Assembly: GCF_029211325.2 (NCBI RefSeq)
Contig: NZ_CP135996.1
Span: 372,001-436,000 of the forward strand
Length of the DNA stretch: 64,000 bases
Direction of reading: 5' to 3'
From: Caproicibacterium argilliputei
GTDB taxonomy: Bacteria > Bacillota > Clostridia > Oscillospirales > Acutalibacteraceae
Shown here: positions 56,784-64,000 of the stretch, one piece after another
How positions within the stretch are numbered: the first letter of the stretch is position 1
Layout: the number at the start of each line of letters is the position of its first letter
Position numbers and translations under genes: made by a program
Notes under the pieces: model-generated
The model's input: the letters and a program-made list of their open reading frames with translations, nothing else
Told to the model about the DNA's origin: nothing
Database searches by the model: none

Positions 56784-56977
56784 TGGCCGCTCACCGTACC
56801 TTTCCTGTTGGGATATCAAGTTTCAAAACTGTCTGCACACAGCGGTTTGGCGCAGGCGGCGGGAGTGCGCAGTTTTTGGAAGAGGTCATAAGGTTGGAAA
56901 AACTGCGCAAATTAGCACAGAAGAAAGTGTGCGCTGACCGCTATAGGCAATTTTATTTTAGCAGGTACACCGGTGAA
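56784..56977. other. spacer, no gene
   Basis: No supported frame or structure before the pepC promoter at 56978. Confidence 0.4.
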
Positions 56978-57006
56978 TTGCAAATGCCGCGCGCTTGTGC
57001 TATACT
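56978..57006 (+). promoter_or_regulatory. sigma-A promoter of pepC
   Basis: TTGCAA (56978-56983), 17-bp spacer, TATACT (57001-57006). Confidence 0.72.
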
Positions 57007-57134
57007 AAATTCGGTAGAGTTACCAGCGGCTTACTCGCTGCCGCAACGCGCCGCAGAAACGCGGAAATTCGTGCTTTTGTGCGGTGATTTTTTCTTTACG
57101 CGAGAATGAAACGAGAAAGGAACTTCGTTTATAA

Positions 57135-58472
57135 ATGGAAAAGTTTCAGGGAATATCGGGACAGGATACAGAGGCATTCCGTAAATCTTACGAAGACAGC
57201 GCACTGTGCCATGCAATGACCAATGCACTGTATAAAAACAGTGTGAAGGATGTGTCCTTTAACAGCACCGCGCTGCGGGACTCACAGTTTCAATTTTCCA
57301 TCGACCTGCCCACCATGGAAGTGACTGACCAGATGCGCAGCGGCCGCTGCTGGATTTTCTCCGCGCTGAACGTTCTGCGCGAGCAGGTTGCCAAAAAATG
57401 CAATCTCGAAAAATTTGAGCTTTCACAGAACTATGTTGCGTTTTGGGACAAATTCGAAAAGATTAATTATTTTCTGGAAAGTGTGATTGACCTTGCAGAC
57501 CGGCCGACAGACGACCGTCTGTTGGAATTCCTTCTTTCCTCTGGTATTGCGGACGGCGGGCAGTGGGATATGCTGGTCAATATTGTAGAGAAATACGGTG
57601 TCGTGCCAAAAGCGGCAATGGAGGAAACCTACCAGAGCAGCCATACGGCAGATATGAACCATCTAATCAATGCCAAGCTGCGCCGGTATGCGGCTCAGCT
57701 GCGCGCGGCAGCGAAGGCGGGCAAAGACCTGCAGACGCTGAAAAAAGGAATGTTGGAAGAGCTGTACCGGTTCCTTTGTATGTGCTTTGGCGAGCCGCCC
57801 AAGCAGTTTGACTTTGAGTATGTGGACAAAGACAAGAAGTACCACATAGTACACAACCTGACACCGAAGGCATTCTATCAAACGTATGTCGGGCTGAACC
57901 TGCGTGAAGACTTTGTCAGCCTCATTAACTCGCCTACGGGCGATAAGCCGTTTTACCAGACCTATACGGTAGATTATCTCGGCAATGTGGCAGACGGCAG
58001 CCCGGTGCATTACCTGAACCTGCCCATGGAGGAGTTAAAGACGCTGATTGTCGCGCAGCTTCAGGACGGTGTGCCGGTTTGGTTTGGCAGCGATGTCGGC
58101 CATCTCAGCGACCGCGAAAAGGGTCTGTGGAGCGGCGAAGCGTTTGATTTCTCCGGCACGTTTGGCATGGATTTCTCCATGACCAAGGCAGAGCGTTTGG
58201 ATTACCGCGAAAGCGCGATGAACCATGCGATGGTGATTACCGGCGTCAACCTGAATGAAGCGGGAGTACCCACTAAGTGGAAAATTGAAAACAGCTGGAG
58301 TGATAAGCACGGTGATAAAGGATACTACCAGATGAGCGCTTCCTGGTTTGACACCTTTGTTTATCAGGCTGTGGTCAACAAAAAGTATCTTTCGGAAAAG
58401 CAGCGCAGGGCACTGGAAACTGCGCCGAAGCACTTGAATCCGTGGGACCCGATGGGAACGCTTGCGGACTGA
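57135..58472 (+). CDS. pepC: aminopeptidase C (bleomycin hydrolase family)
   Basis: 445-residue papain-like cytosolic aminopeptidase of family C1B, normally a homohexamer. Catalytic Cys72 is in RSGRCWIFSALN, His364 in NHAMVITGV and Asn386 in WKIENSWSD. These positions and the length match lactococcal PepC. It trims N-terminal residues from peptides taken up as a nitrogen source. Ribosome site AAAGGAAC. Co-transcribed with the M29 peptidase gene that starts 19 bp later. Confidence 0.96.
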   Translation: MEKFQGISGQDTEAFRKSYEDSALCHAMTNALYKNSVKDVSFNSTALRDSQFQFSIDLPTMEVTDQMRSGRCWIFSALNVLREQVAKKCNLEKFELSQNYVAFWDKFEKINYFLESVIDLADRPTDDRLLEFLLSSGIADGGQWDMLVNIVEKYGVVPKAAMEETYQSSHTADMNHLINAKLRRYAAQLRAAAKAGKDLQTLKKGMLEELYRFLCMCFGEPPKQFDFEYVDKDKKYHIVHNLTPKAFYQTYVGLNLREDFVSLINSPTGDKPFYQTYTVDYLGNVADGSPVHYLNLPMEELKTLIVAQLQDGVPVWFGSDVGHLSDREKGLWSGEAFDFSGTFGMDFSMTKAERLDYRESAMNHAMVITGVNLNEAGVPTKWKIENSWSDKHGDKGYYQMSASWFDTFVYQAVVNKKYLSEKQRRALETAPKHLNPWDPMGTLAD

Positions 58473-58491
58473 GCGGAGGAGTTTAGGTGAA

Positions 58492-59724
58492 ATGAATTTA
58501 ACGGAAAATTTACAAAAATATGCTCGCTTGATTGTGCGGGCGGGCTGCAACCTGCAAAAGGACCAGGAGCTGTTTATTCGTGCGCGGCTGGAGGCGGCGC
58601 CGCTGGTGCGCTTGGTGACAGAGGAAGCTTACCGCGCGGGTGCCAAGGAAGTGACTGTGGCATGGTCAGATGAGCGTGTTACCCGCCTGCGCTACGAAAA
58701 CGCGCCGATGGAGTGCTTCACCAACTTTCCGGAGTGGCAGGCGGTACAGCAGAACGGCATTGCACAGCGGGGCGGCGCAATCCTTTCCATTTTGAGCGAT
58801 GACCCGCAGGCGCTTTCCGGAGTTGACTCGAAGAAACTGCTTGCCGGCACGAAGGCAAGCCGCATTGCCTGCAAGCCATTTTTTGAGGGCATGGACTTTG
58901 GGCGCAACGTGTGGTGCATTGTCGGCGCGGCTGCGCCTGCGTGGGCAAAGCGGGTTTTCCCAGACTGCACAGAGGAAGAGGCCGTCGGGAAGCTCTGGGA
59001 GGCAATTCTCCATGCGGCGCGCGTGGATACGCCGAACCCGGTTGCTGCGTGGGAAGTGCACCGCAGAAGCTTTGAAAAGCGTCGCGCTTTCCTGAATGAA
59101 AAGCAGTTTGACCGGCTGATTTATCAGAACAGTATCGGGACAGACATTACCCTCGGCTTGCCCAAAGACCATATCTGGCAGGGCGGCGGTTCGGAAACGG
59201 TGGACGGTGTGTATTTCTTTCCGAATATGCCGACAGAAGAAATCTTCTGTTCGCCCGACCGTACCCGCACCAGCGGAACGGTACACAGCGCGCTGCCATT
59301 AAGTTTTCAGGGCGTACTGATTGATGACTTTAGCCTGACATTTGAAAAAGGCCGTGTGACCGGCTGCTCTGCCGCACAAGGGGAGGATACCCTGCGGGAG
59401 ATTTTGGCTACAGATGACGGCGCAAAAATGCTGGGTGAATGCGCGCTGATTCCCAAGCAGTCCCCGATTTCGGAAATGGGCGTTTTGTTTTACAATACCC
59501 TGTTTGACGAAAACGCGGCGTGCCATTTTGCCATTGGCATGGGCTTTCCGGAGTGCGTGCAGGGCGGCTTGCAGATGAGTAAAGAACAGCTTGCGGCGCT
59601 CGGAATCAATGATTCCAGCACGCACGTCGATTTCATGCTCGGCACTCCCGACCTTTCTATCACCGGCGTGACAGCCGATGGGGAAGAAATCCCGGTCTTC
59701 CGTGACGGCGGCTGGGCGTTTTAA
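58492..59724 (+). CDS. M29-family metallo-aminopeptidase
   Basis: 410 residues, aminopeptidase T/PepS-like. The N-terminal LIVRAGCNLQKDQELFIRA opening, the central NLPTEEIF-type motif (PNMPTEEIFCSPDRTRTSG, with metal-ligand Glu), SGAVHS-like TVHSALPLS, and the C-terminal SSTHVDFMLGTPDLSITGV with His and Asp ligands define the family. Broad-specificity cobalt/zinc aminopeptidase. The start at MNLTENLQKYA is set by homology to the family opening; GGAGG is 12 nt upstream. Paired with pepC for peptide catabolism. Confidence 0.92.
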   Translation: MNLTENLQKYARLIVRAGCNLQKDQELFIRARLEAAPLVRLVTEEAYRAGAKEVTVAWSDERVTRLRYENAPMECFTNFPEWQAVQQNGIAQRGGAILSILSDDPQALSGVDSKKLLAGTKASRIACKPFFEGMDFGRNVWCIVGAAAPAWAKRVFPDCTEEEAVGKLWEAILHAARVDTPNPVAAWEVHRRSFEKRRAFLNEKQFDRLIYQNSIGTDITLGLPKDHIWQGGGSETVDGVYFFPNMPTEEIFCSPDRTRTSGTVHSALPLSFQGVLIDDFSLTFEKGRVTGCSAAQGEDTLREILATDDGAKMLGECALIPKQSPISEMGVLFYNTLFDENAACHFAIGMGFPECVQGGLQMSKEQLAALGINDSSTHVDFMLGTPDLSITGVTADGEEIPVFRDGGWAF

Positions 59725-59735
59725 CAGTGAAACAG

Positions 59736-59780
59736 AAAAGCCGGAGTGGCTGTCCTCGTGGACAGCCACTCCGGCTTTTT
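59736..59780. terminator. bidirectional terminator
   Basis: AAAAGCCGGAGTGGCTGTCC pairs with GGACAGCCACTCCGGCTTTT, loop TCGT. Lies between the M29 peptidase gene and yesN. Confidence 0.92.
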
Positions 59781-59792
59781 GTGTACTTTTAT

Positions 59793-60554
59793 TCAGCTTT
59801 TTACATGGTGCAGGCGGTATTCGCTGGGGTACTCGCCGGTGCAGGATTTGAATACGCGGCTGAAGTACGCTGGCTCTGCATACCCGACGTGCTCGCCAAC
59901 CTGCTTTACCTCCATTTCCGGTTCGCGAACCAGCAGCTGCTGCGCTTCGGAAACACGCAGCCTGCTGATGAATTTCAACGGGGTTTCCCCATTATATTTT
60001 TTAAACACTTTGGTCAGGTACTCCTGCGAAAACCCGAATTGTTCGGACAACCGAGAGAGCGAAATATCCGTGCGGAAGTTTGTACGCAGGTAGTCTGTCA
60101 GTAAGCGGTTCAGTTCCTCTGCAGAAAGACCGTGCGTGTCCATGGCGCTGCAGTTTTGGTGCTCAGCGTCTAAGTTTAGCACAATTTTCTGCAGAGCGGT
60201 GCGCAGTTCGTCTGTTTTGAGCGGTTTCAGCAAAAAGTCGCTGACGCCGTACTTCAGCGCTTCCTGCGCATATTTGAAATCATCGTAACCGCTCAAAATT
60301 ACACACTTGACTGCCGGGTAAAAGTCGTAAAGATAGTGCGCCAGGCGCAAGCCGTCCATCACCGGCATACGGATGTCGGTGATGACAAAGTGCGGGTAGG
60401 CTGTTTTGACCAACTCCAGCGCGGTTTGCCCATCTCCGGAACTGCCGACCGCCTCCAGCGGCAGATGTAAAGACGCTACTTTCTTCAGAACATTGTGCCG
60501 AATCAGCGGTTCGTCTTCGGCAACGATATATTTATACGTCAATGGTGCTGCCAT
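59793..60554 (-). CDS. short YesN-like response regulator with AraC output
   Basis: 253 residues. Receiver 1-120 with AEDE, phospho-Asp60 (VITDIRMP) and Lys110 (DFLLKP), a brief linker, then the AraC domain (about 150-250; LSRLSEQFGFSQEYLTKVF and VKQVGEHVGYAEPAYFSRVF). It lacks the long middle region of the YesN at 46539. Start at MAAPLTYKY, with GGAGG upstream, 23 bp inside the end of the kinase gene. Its likely target is the divergent sugar importer operon starting at 62577. Confidence 0.93.
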   Translation of the reverse strand: MAAPLTYKYIVAEDEPLIRHNVLKKVASLHLPLEAVGSSGDGQTALELVKTAYPHFVITDIRMPVMDGLRLAHYLYDFYPAVKCVILSGYDDFKYAQEALKYGVSDFLLKPLKTDELRTALQKIVLNLDAEHQNCSAMDTHGLSAEELNRLLTDYLRTNFRTDISLSRLSEQFGFSQEYLTKVFKKYNGETPLKFISRLRVSEAQQLLVREPEMEVKQVGEHVGYAEPAYFSRVFKSCTGEYPSEYRLHHVKS

Positions 60555-62409
60555 GGCACGCCTCCTCTTCTCTTTCAATTGATCCGCCAATCAGGAAAAC
60601 GGTTTTTTCCTTTTGCGAATTATCAATGTTAAAAACAGCATCCTGCCCATACTGCAGGGAAAGGCGCAAGTACGTGCTTTTTAATCCCATGCCGCCGATG
60701 TGCAGGTTGTGCAGTTCTTCTGTGTAGTCCATTTGCGCCAGTTCCTGCAAAATTTCATCGCGCGTTTGGTCGGATAAACTGCCGCCGTTGTCTTCGATAC
60801 GAATCTGCCAGTGGCCGTTTTCAGCGGTGGCGCATAGGTGCAGGCGCCACGGCGGCGCATTGTTAAAGGCGTACTTAAAAGCGTTTTCCACCAACGGCTG
60901 GACAATCAGTTTAGGAATCAGAACGTTTTGTGCCTGTGGCTGCACTTCACAGGTGTAGGAGAAAGTTTTTCCAAAACGAATCTGCATACAGGCAATGTAC
61001 TTTCCGGTGCAGGCAAGCTCTTCCTGCAGGGGAACTAAGGTTCGTGCTGTGTCGGCGATGTAGCGAAAGTAGTCACACAGCGCATTGCACATCCGGACAA
61101 TCGAAGTGTCCTCGCCGTCCTCCGCCAGGATGCTGATGCTGGTCAGACTGTTGTATAGGAAATGCGGGTTAATCAGGCTTTGGGTGGCGCGCAGATTTGC
61201 CCGGATTTCTTCCGAACGGGACAGCAGCAGGTCACGTGAAGATTTTCGCAGCCGGTCGTACATGGTCAGGAAAGAGGTGCACAGGTCTGAGATTTCCGCA
61301 ATGCTGCTGTCCGCGGAGGTCAGCACAGGCTTGCTGTCGTCCAAAACGCGCGCCATGGTCAGCTTTTTGGTTGCGCGGGTCAGCTTGAGCAGCGGCTGCG
61401 TCATCTGCTTGGCAAACAGAAAGCACACGACCATGGTTCCTAAAATAATGCCGGCGGCAAGCAGGAAGAACACGCTGCGAAACACCGAGAGGGAAGTAAA
61501 TACCGAATCCTTGGATTCCACAGCCAGAACCGTCCACTCATAATTTGGCACGGTATCCTTGGTCAGAATCTGGCTGCTGCGGTCAGCCCCCTGCACCGTG
61601 CAGGTGGTTTCATTCGGCAGGTGTTTTTGCTGTGCCAGTGCCAGGTAATTGTCCTGCGGCGCTGCGGCTGCATAGGGGTACATCAGTTCCCCACACGCAT
61701 TGTAAACGTAAAGATGCATACCCTCGTTGGTCTGCTCCATTTTGGTCGCCAGAGAAAACACAGTGTTGCAATCCTGCACCACCTCAAAAATTCCCTCCGG
61801 CTCAGCACCTTCATTAAAAAACAGGCGCGCCATCGAAAGAAACTTGTGGGTGCTTTGGTTGGGGCCGGAGGCCGGCAGGTAAGTGTTGACGGTTGGCGTA
61901 CTGATGTACTTGAAGCCGTTCAGTGCGTAAACTTGGGAATACCACGGAATGTCGGACAACTTCATTTTCACGACGCCCTGCTGGTAGCCGGAACCGACGC
62001 GGGTGCCGTCCATGGTATAGAGATTGACCTGCGATGCGGATTGGAAAGAGCCGATCATGGCGGTGATGACATCGTAAATCGCCTTGGCGTTGTTCCAGGA
62101 CTGCAGGGTTTCTTGTTTACTTACGTTCTTTTTTTCCGTGTATGCCGCAAAGCTGCTGAAGTTTTCGCGAATTGCGCTGGAGTACACCAGATTCAGAGAG
62201 ATGGTGGACATATTGTCCAGTTCGGTTTTCACGGAGTCGCGCACAGAGGCGCAGACGTTTGCCTGCTTCACAGCGGCTTCTTTTTGCACTGTTTGTCGGT
62301 TAAAGTAGTAAATGTACGAAAAAAGAAGAACCAGCACCACTGTGATGAAAGTCCCATACACCAGAAACAAACGCGTGCGCTGTGAAATGCGATGTTTTCT
62401 TTGCTGCAT
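60532..62409 (-). CDS. YesM-like sensor histidine kinase
   Basis: 625 residues. TM1 about 13-36, extracellular Cache-like domain of about 260 residues, TM2 around 300-320, HAMP, then SLINPHFLYNSLTSI with the phospho-His, and HATPase with VENAFKYAF and IEDNGGSLSDQT. Sugar-sensing kinase paired with the YesN-like regulator gene it overlaps. Start at MQQRKHRIS, with GGGGAGGAAC upstream; an earlier in-frame ATG adds 14 residues without a ribosome site. Promoter at 62433-62461, back to back with that of the sugar-binding protein. Confidence 0.93.
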   Translation of the reverse strand: MQQRKHRISQRTRLFLVYGTFITVVLVLLFSYIYYFNRQTVQKEAAVKQANVCASVRDSVKTELDNMSTISLNLVYSSAIRENFSSFAAYTEKKNVSKQETLQSWNNAKAIYDVITAMIGSFQSASQVNLYTMDGTRVGSGYQQGVVKMKLSDIPWYSQVYALNGFKYISTPTVNTYLPASGPNQSTHKFLSMARLFFNEGAEPEGIFEVVQDCNTVFSLATKMEQTNEGMHLYVYNACGELMYPYAAAAPQDNYLALAQQKHLPNETTCTVQGADRSSQILTKDTVPNYEWTVLAVESKDSVFTSLSVFRSVFFLLAAGIILGTMVVCFLFAKQMTQPLLKLTRATKKLTMARVLDDSKPVLTSADSSIAEISDLCTSFLTMYDRLRKSSRDLLLSRSEEIRANLRATQSLINPHFLYNSLTSISILAEDGEDTSIVRMCNALCDYFRYIADTARTLVPLQEELACTGKYIACMQIRFGKTFSYTCEVQPQAQNVLIPKLIVQPLVENAFKYAFNNAPPWRLHLCATAENGHWQIRIEDNGGSLSDQTRDEILQELAQMDYTEELHNLHIGGMGLKSTYLRLSLQYGQDAVFNIDNSQKEKTVFLIGGSIEREEEACHGSTIDV

Positions 62410-62432
62410 AAAGGCGTTCCTCCCCGGAAAAC

Positions 62433-62461
62433 ATTCTACAATAGAGTTCAAAAATATGCAA
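62433..62461 (-). promoter_or_regulatory. sigma-A promoter of the second yesM-yesN pair
   Basis: Minus strand TTGCAT (62456-62461), 17-bp spacer, TAGAAT (62433-62438). Confidence 0.7.
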
Positions 62462-62482
62462 GTGGCAGTTTGATTTTGTCTA

Positions 62483-62511
62483 TTTCCAACAAATCACATT
62501 TCGCGTATGAT
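62483..62511 (+). promoter_or_regulatory. promoter of the sugar-binding lipoprotein gene
   Basis: TTTCCA (62483-62488), 17-bp spacer, TATGAT (62506-62511). The weak -35 fits activation by the YesN-like regulator. Confidence 0.5.
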
Positions 62512-62576
62512 AGAAGTGTACCAGAAAGAAGCGCGTACACAGGAAAAATCTAGTGTGTTTTAAGGAGGAAGCTGTT

Positions 62577-63917
62577 ATGAAAAAAGGTAGAAAGCGTGTA
62601 TTGGCCGCAACCCTTGCGGCAGCCATGGCCGCCAGTCTTTTTGCGGGGTGCGGGGAGCAAAAAAGCGCATCTGGAGGTTCATCGGCACAGAGTGGAAAGA
62701 CAACCGGCGTCACGTTGACGTTCGGTTCCCACCAGTCTGGTCTGCCGAATACGGGTATCGTGCAGAAGCTTGCAACAGAGTTTGAAAAGGAAACCGGCAT
62801 CAAGGTGGACTTCCAGATTTCACCGGACGACCAGTGGCGTGACCTCATTAAAGTAAAACTTAACTCTGGCGAGGCGCCCGACATTATCTGTGCCGATTCC
62901 AATCCGCTGACACTGCCCTCAACCATCAATCCGGAAAAGTACTGTGTTGATCTTTCCAACGAGTCCTGGGTCAGCCGTATGGATAAAGATGTGCTGCCCT
63001 CTATCTCTGTTAAAAACAAAGTATATGGCATTACTTTCCCCGGCAAGAAGATGTATTTCTTCGTTTATAACAAGGAAATTTTCCAGAAATGCGGCATCAC
63101 CAAGGTGCCAACTACCTATGCGGAACTGAAGAATGCCTGTGCGACAATTCACGCGAAAATGCCGGATGTCACGCCAATCTATGAGGCGACAACCGACGGC
63201 TGGCATCAGGTGCTGCCCATTGCGGAAAACCCTGAAGTTTACCTGAAAGACGACCCCAATCTTTTTGACGAACTGAATGCCAACAAAAAGGATTTAGATG
63301 ATATTCCCATGATGAAAACGATTCTGAATGAGGAAAAAGAACTGGCGGGTCTGGGTTACTACGGCAAGGACTATTTGAGCAATGCGACCTCCAATGCACA
63401 GGAAGCCATGGCGAAAGGAAAGGCTGCCATGTATATTGCAGAGTCCGCGTTCCGCAACCAGATTAAAACCGAGTACCCGGACTGCAAGTATTCCTACGGC
63501 ATCTTTGTGCAGCCGTGGGGCGACAACCAGACCATCGGTGTGAACCCTGCCAGCAACGCTTACTTCATCAATAAGGACAGCAAAAACGTGGAAGCCGCGA
63601 AAAAGTTCTTTGATTTCCTCGCCAAGCCGGAAAATCTGCAGAAGCGCTTGGACGGGCAGCCCGATATTTCCGAAGTTTGCTGGCCGGAAATTAAGGGTCG
63701 CTACAGCACGGAAGATCAAAAATATATTCAAAGTCACAAAACCGTTCGTGTTTTTCAGGTCAGTGTAAATTACTTTGACAATCAGTTCATGGATGTCGGT
63801 AAGGACATTGAGGCTATGTTTACCGGCGCCATGACGCCGGACGACGTGATTAAGAGTGCAATGAAGCGCCGTCAACAGCAGGCAAAACTGCAGAAAGATC
63901 CGGCTTTTACTTCCTGA
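62577..63917 (+). CDS. sugar-binding lipoprotein of a CUT1 ABC importer
   Basis: 446 residues. Signal peptide MKKGRKRVL plus hydrophobic core, lipobox FAGC with lipidated Cys25, Ser/Gly-rich tether, then a family-1 solute-binding fold (KLATEFEKETGIKVDFQ, SGEAPDIICADSN, and the late KKFFDFLAKPENLQK). It delivers sugar to permeases whose genes should follow directly; the next start codon lies at 63985. Ribosome site AAGGAGGAAG; an earlier in-frame ATG at 62553 lacks one. Divergent from the YesM/YesN pair that probably controls it. Confidence 0.93.
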   Translation: MKKGRKRVLAATLAAAMAASLFAGCGEQKSASGGSSAQSGKTTGVTLTFGSHQSGLPNTGIVQKLATEFEKETGIKVDFQISPDDQWRDLIKVKLNSGEAPDIICADSNPLTLPSTINPEKYCVDLSNESWVSRMDKDVLPSISVKNKVYGITFPGKKMYFFVYNKEIFQKCGITKVPTTYAELKNACATIHAKMPDVTPIYEATTDGWHQVLPIAENPEVYLKDDPNLFDELNANKKDLDDIPMMKTILNEEKELAGLGYYGKDYLSNATSNAQEAMAKGKAAMYIAESAFRNQIKTEYPDCKYSYGIFVQPWGDNQTIGVNPASNAYFINKDSKNVEAAKKFFDFLAKPENLQKRLDGQPDISEVCWPEIKGRYSTEDQKYIQSHKTVRVFQVSVNYFDNQFMDVGKDIEAMFTGAMTPDDVIKSAMKRRQQQAKLQKDPAFTS

Positions 63918-63923
63918 CTGGGG

Positions 63924-63954
63924 AAAAGAGCTTTCAAACTGAAAGCTCTTTTTT
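63924..63954 (+). terminator. hairpin terminator/attenuator after the lipoprotein gene
   Basis: AAAAGAGCTTTCA pairs with TGAAAGCTCTTTT, loop AAC, then T-run. It sits between the binding-protein gene and the next gene of the presumed operon. Confidence 0.8.
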
Positions 63955-63984
63955 CATTCTTCACATGAAACTGGAGGGATTCGA

Positions 63985-64000
63985 ATGAATCGAAATAAGG
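63985..64000 (+). CDS. start of next gene, probably an ABC permease (cut by window)
   Basis: ATG at 63985 opens M-N-R-N-K, preceded by GGAGGG at 9 nt. Only five codons are visible; identity as a permease is inferred from position after a sugar-binding protein gene. Confidence 0.5.

Noticed and set aside
1-64000. CRISPR arrays, tRNA or rRNA genes, prophage
   Set aside because: No regularly spaced long repeats, no cloverleaf-like or rRNA sequence and no phage structural genes were seen on reading; a tRNAscan or Infernal run would be decisive for small RNAs.

Overview
The window looks like chromosome of an anaerobic Firmicute of class Clostridia, most plausibly an Oscillospiraceae (Ruminococcaceae)-type gut or fermenter organism. 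The evidence is a GC content in the mid-50s by eye, clean AGGAGG ribosome binding sites, sigma-A promoters with 17-bp spacers, a sufCBDSU operon with SufU, AgrBCD-type peptide signalling, YesM/YesN two-component pairs beside sugar ABC genes, and sets of plant-glycan hydrolases. No rRNA, tRNA, CRISPR or prophage was seen. There is one insertion sequence.

Layout. 0-2.7 kb: potassium uptake (two TrkA-type regulatory subunits, convergent TrkH/KtrB channel). 2.9-3.9 kb: small HEAT-repeat protein and TetR regulator. 4.0-14.1 kb: an oligosaccharide unit with a membrane-anchored AraC regulator divergent from a CUT1-type importer (two permeases, lipoprotein), then a GH3 beta-xylosidase-type enzyme and a zinc polyol dehydrogenase. 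14.3-19.3 kb: Fe-S assembly operon sufCBDSU with an IscR-like operator at its start site. 19.4-20.1 kb: uridine kinase family protein. 20.2-25.9 kb: chemotaxis and signalling genes (CheW, methyl-accepting protein, a cysteine-tailed unknown, a FliD-like protein, a diguanylate cyclase). 25.9-43.3 kb: a carbohydrate region with a LacI-like sensor lacking its DNA-binding domain beside GH1 beta-glucosidase, a second GGDEF protein ending in an 11-nt G/C tract, the pgm-manA-glk operon, GH36 alpha-galactosidase, a true LacI regulator, an AraC regulator, an IS5-family element, a SASA-type esterase and a GH2 beta-mannosidase. Together these could take apart (galacto)mannan side chains, acetyl groups and mannosyl units and route mannose and glucose into glycolysis. 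43.4-46.5 kb: an agr-like quorum-sensing locus in the order agrA-agrC-agrD-agrB, with a 51-codon agrD and 21-bp-spaced direct repeats before it. 46.5-49.9 kb: YesM/YesN pair. 50.1-56.8 kb: flavodoxin-like protein, CorA, GluQ-RS, an Fe-S aldo/keto reductase with an FAD oxidoreductase, a small exported protein, an Lrp regulator, a GIY-YIG protein. 57.1-59.7 kb: peptidases PepC and M29. 59.8-64.0 kb: second YesM/YesN pair divergent from a sugar-binding lipoprotein and the first codons of the next gene.

The strongest leads are the agr-like locus with its predicted thiolactone peptide and activator repeats; a TTAAGTAAA motif at several carbohydrate promoters, twice at the start site, probably the operator of the window's LacI protein; the stand-alone FliD-like protein; the LacI-like protein without a DNA-binding domain; and the G/C homopolymer at the end of a GGDEF gene. 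All functional names are from motif reading without database searches.
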